A stretch of 64,000 nucleotides of DNA, from NCBI RefSeq assembly GCF_003285265.1, contig NZ_CP030239.1:3380131-3444130 (forward strand). The letters run 5' to 3'. This DNA is from Paracoccus mutanolyticus. Lineage in GTDB: Bacteria; Pseudomonadota; Alphaproteobacteria; Rhodobacterales; Rhodobacteraceae. Positions within the stretch are counted from its first letter, which is position 1, and each line of letters opens with the position of its first letter. Position numbers and translations under genes: made by a program. The notes beneath the pieces were generated by a model. It ran no database searches, had not been told where the DNA came from, and saw only the letters and a list, made by a program, of their open reading frames with translations. Below are positions 62,266 through 64,000 of the stretch, in pieces.

Positions 62266-63761
62266 TCCTCGAACGCGACCTCGCGCGTCTTGCGGACCTT
62301 GGGCAGCAGCATCATGACCAGGCACAGGGCAGCCAGGGCCAGCAGCGTGGCCGAGATCGGCCGCGTCACGAACACGGTCGGATCCCCCCTGCCCGTCAGC
62401 ATGGCGCGGCGCAGATTTTCCTCCAGCATCGGGCCAAGGACCAGACCCAGCAGCAGCGGCGTGGGTTCGCACCCCAGTTTCATGAAGACATAGCCGAGCA
62501 GACCGAAACCGACCATCAGCATCACGTCGAAGGTGCTGTTGCTGACCGTATAGACGCCCACGCAGCACAGCGCGACGATGATGGGAAACAGCATGCGGTA
62601 AGGCACCGACAGCAGCTTGACCCAGATTCCGATCAGCGGCAGGTTCAGCACCACCAGCATCAGGTTGCCGATCCACATGCTGGCGATCAGGCCCCAGAAC
62701 AGCGCCGGTTCGGTCGAGATGATGTTCGGACCCGGCGTGACGCCGTGCAGGATCAGCGCCCCGACCATCATCGCCATGGTCGCATTGGCCGGAATGCCCA
62801 GCGTCAGAAGCGGGATAAAGCTGGTCTGCGCCCCGGCGTTGTTGGCGCTTTCGGGCGCGGCGACCCCTTCGATGGCGCCGTTGCCGAAACGCTCGGGCGT
62901 CTTGGACACGCGCTTTTCCAGCAGATAGGCCGCGAAGGCACCGATGGTGGCGCCGCCGCCGGGCAGGATGCCCAGGACCGAGCCGATGCCCGTGCCGCGC
63001 AGCACCGGCTTGACGATGCGGCGGAAATCCTCGCGCGTCAACAGCAGCGAACCGACCCGGCCGACCGAGGATGCGCGGGCGGATTCGTCTTCGAGGTTCT
63101 GGCAGATCTCGGCCAGGCCGAACAGGCCCATGGCGATGGCGACGAACTCCAGCCCGTCCAGCAGTTCGCTCTGGCCAAAGGTCAGCCGCGATGCGCCGGT
63201 GTACATGTCCTGTCCGACCAGCCCCAGGATGACGCCCACCACGATCATCGCCAGCGCCTTGACGACCGACCCCGAGGCCATGGCGACCGAGGCCACCAGT
63301 CCCAGAAGCATCAGCGAGAAATACTCGGCCGGGCCAAAGCTCAGCGCGACGCCCGACAGCAGCGGTCCCATCGTCGCGATGATCAGCGTGGCGACCGAAC
63401 CGGCAAAGAACGACCCCAGCGCGGCGGTCGCCAGCGCCTTGCCGGCCTGCCCCTGCCGCGCCATCTTGTAGCCGTCCAGTGCCGTCACGACCGAGGACGC
63501 CTCGCCCGGCAGGTTGATCAGGATCGCGGTGGTCGAACTGCCGTATTGCGCGCCATAGAAGATGCCGGCCAGCATGATCAGCGCGGTCACCGGGTCCAGC
63601 CCGAAGGTCAGCGGCAGCAGCATGGCGATGGTCGCGACCGGGCCAAGCCCGGGCAGCACGCCGATCAGCGTTCCGACAAGCGCGCCAAGGAAGCAGTAAA
63701 GCAGGTTTGTCAGGCTGAGCGCCGTCGAAAAACCCAGGCCAAGATCAGCGATCAGGGTCAT
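62262..63761 (-). CDS. tctA: Tripartite tricarboxylate transporter large membrane subunit
   Basis: 499 residues, intact, about twelve helices. TctA signatures: GTLIGVLPGLGPVATIAMLLPLT near the N-terminus, GIFYGAQYGSSTTAILINLPGEASSVVT, GIGSVLGILPGGGATIGAF and SANNAGAQTSFIPLLTLGIP. It moves carboxylates using an extracytoplasmic TctC-type protein, which must lie outside the window. ATGA overlaps join it to tctB and the kinase. Confidence 0.96.
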   Translation of the reverse strand: MTLIADLGLGFSTALSLTNLLYCFLGALVGTLIGVLPGLGPVATIAMLLPLTFGLDPVTALIMLAGIFYGAQYGSSTTAILINLPGEASSVVTALDGYKMARQGQAGKALATAALGSFFAGSVATLIIATMGPLLSGVALSFGPAEYFSLMLLGLVASVAMASGSVVKALAMIVVGVILGLVGQDMYTGASRLTFGQSELLDGLEFVAIAMGLFGLAEICQNLEDESARASSVGRVGSLLLTREDFRRIVKPVLRGTGIGSVLGILPGGGATIGAFAAYLLEKRVSKTPERFGNGAIEGVAAPESANNAGAQTSFIPLLTLGIPANATMAMMVGALILHGVTPGPNIISTEPALFWGLIASMWIGNLMLVVLNLPLIGIWVKLLSVPYRMLFPIIVALCCVGVYTVSNSTFDVMLMVGFGLLGYVFMKLGCEPTPLLLGLVLGPMLEENLRRAMLTGRGDPTVFVTRPISATLLALAALCLVMMLLPKVRKTREVAFEE

Positions 63762-64000
63762 GCCGCACCCCCGAACTGCAGCCAGGGCCCCACCAGCCGG
63801 AACGGCAGGCCCAGCGCCTCGGCAAAGATCAGCCAGCCGACGACGGCGGCCAGGGCGGCAAGGCCAAGCCCGGGCACCAGGCGGAACTGGCGGCTGGCCG
63901 AGGCGGCGATCAGCACCGTGCCGAAGATCGCCGTCGGCAGGCCCAGCGGCGCCAGCGTCAGCGCAAAGAACACGCCCGAGCCGCAGATGACCAGCATCCG
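63758..64000 (-). CDS. tctB: Tripartite tricarboxylate transporter small membrane subunit, partial
   Basis: The C-terminal 80 residues only; the gene runs off the right edge. Two or three helices (VFFALTLAPLGLPTAIFGTV, LGLAALAAVVGWLIFAEALG) and the end VGPWLQFGG fit TctB, and it sits directly upstream of tctA with an ATGA overlap. Confidence 0.82.
   Translation of the reverse strand, partial: RMLVICGSGVFFALTLAPLGLPTAIFGTVLIAASASRQFRLVPGLGLAALAAVVGWLIFAEALGLPFRLVGPWLQFGGAA

Overview
The window is a high-GC stretch from an alphaproteobacterium, most likely Paracoccus or a close member of the Rhodobacteraceae. The evidence is GC-rich codon use throughout, a pair of Lrp regulators divergent from ilvC, PutA without a DNA-binding domain but with a separate Lrp-type PutR, and a dense array of ABC-type importers for small organic nutrients. 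No rRNA, tRNA or CRISPR array was found. More than twenty conserved genes carry single-base frameshifts, and a few carry short stretches of unrelated sequence. The reading frame resumes in homologous protein each time, so draft-sequence error is more likely than true gene decay. Coordinates of frameshifted genes span the whole homologous region.

Layout. 1-3.7 kb: partial lipoprotein-release permease, LysE exporter, two overlapping Lrp regulators and ilvC with a clear terminator. 3.8-5.75 kb: mobile-element scar in which an IS1595-family element with 25-bp terminal inverted repeats and a passenger ORF lies between remnants of other insertion sequences. 5.8-12.5 kb: ribose-type ABC importer, PfkB kinase, KbaZ/GatZ-like protein and LacI regulator, probably for tagatose or a related ketose or polyol. 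13-16.1 kb: small RTX protein, then PepSY protein, response regulator and sensor kinase. 16.1-31.5 kb: a large locus that reads as proline-betaine / N-methylproline / hydroxyproline use. It contains a proline-racemase-family epimerase, two betaine-binding proteins, a ProVW-type importer, EtfAB, a flavoprotein demethylase, a GlpD-like oxidoreductase, PutA and PutR.

31.5-42.8 kb: a polyamine-type ABC importer operon (binding protein, two permeases, ATPase) continues into asparaginase, polysaccharide-deacetylase-like hydrolase, a 97-residue CxxC protein and a CobW-type GTPase. A dihydropyrimidinase-family enzyme converges on it. Divergent from it lie a GntR regulator with two winged-helix domains and a translationally coupled, signal-less paralogue of the binding protein. 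42.8-44.4 kb: a junction at which a truncated dehydrogenase meets a truncated peptide-binding protein. 44.5-47.9 kb: GntR regulator, patatin-like lipase and GntP-family permease.

47.9-58.2 kb: HpcH/HpaI aldolase, Ldh-family dehydrogenase, 2-hydroxyacid dehydrogenase, DapA-family lyase and a Dpp-type importer, divergent from a cytoplasmic sialidase-fold protein. This looks like one uncharacterised catabolic unit. 58.2-64 kb: PdxA2-type dehydrogenase and iron alcohol dehydrogenase, then (opposite strand) TctB-TctA, a DUF1537 four-carbon acid sugar kinase and a GntR regulator joined by ATGA overlaps. These are consistent with threonate/erythronate-type acid use.

Overall the region is a catabolic accessory zone: each importer sits beside its own enzymes and regulator, and most streams would end in proline, pyruvate or DHAP.
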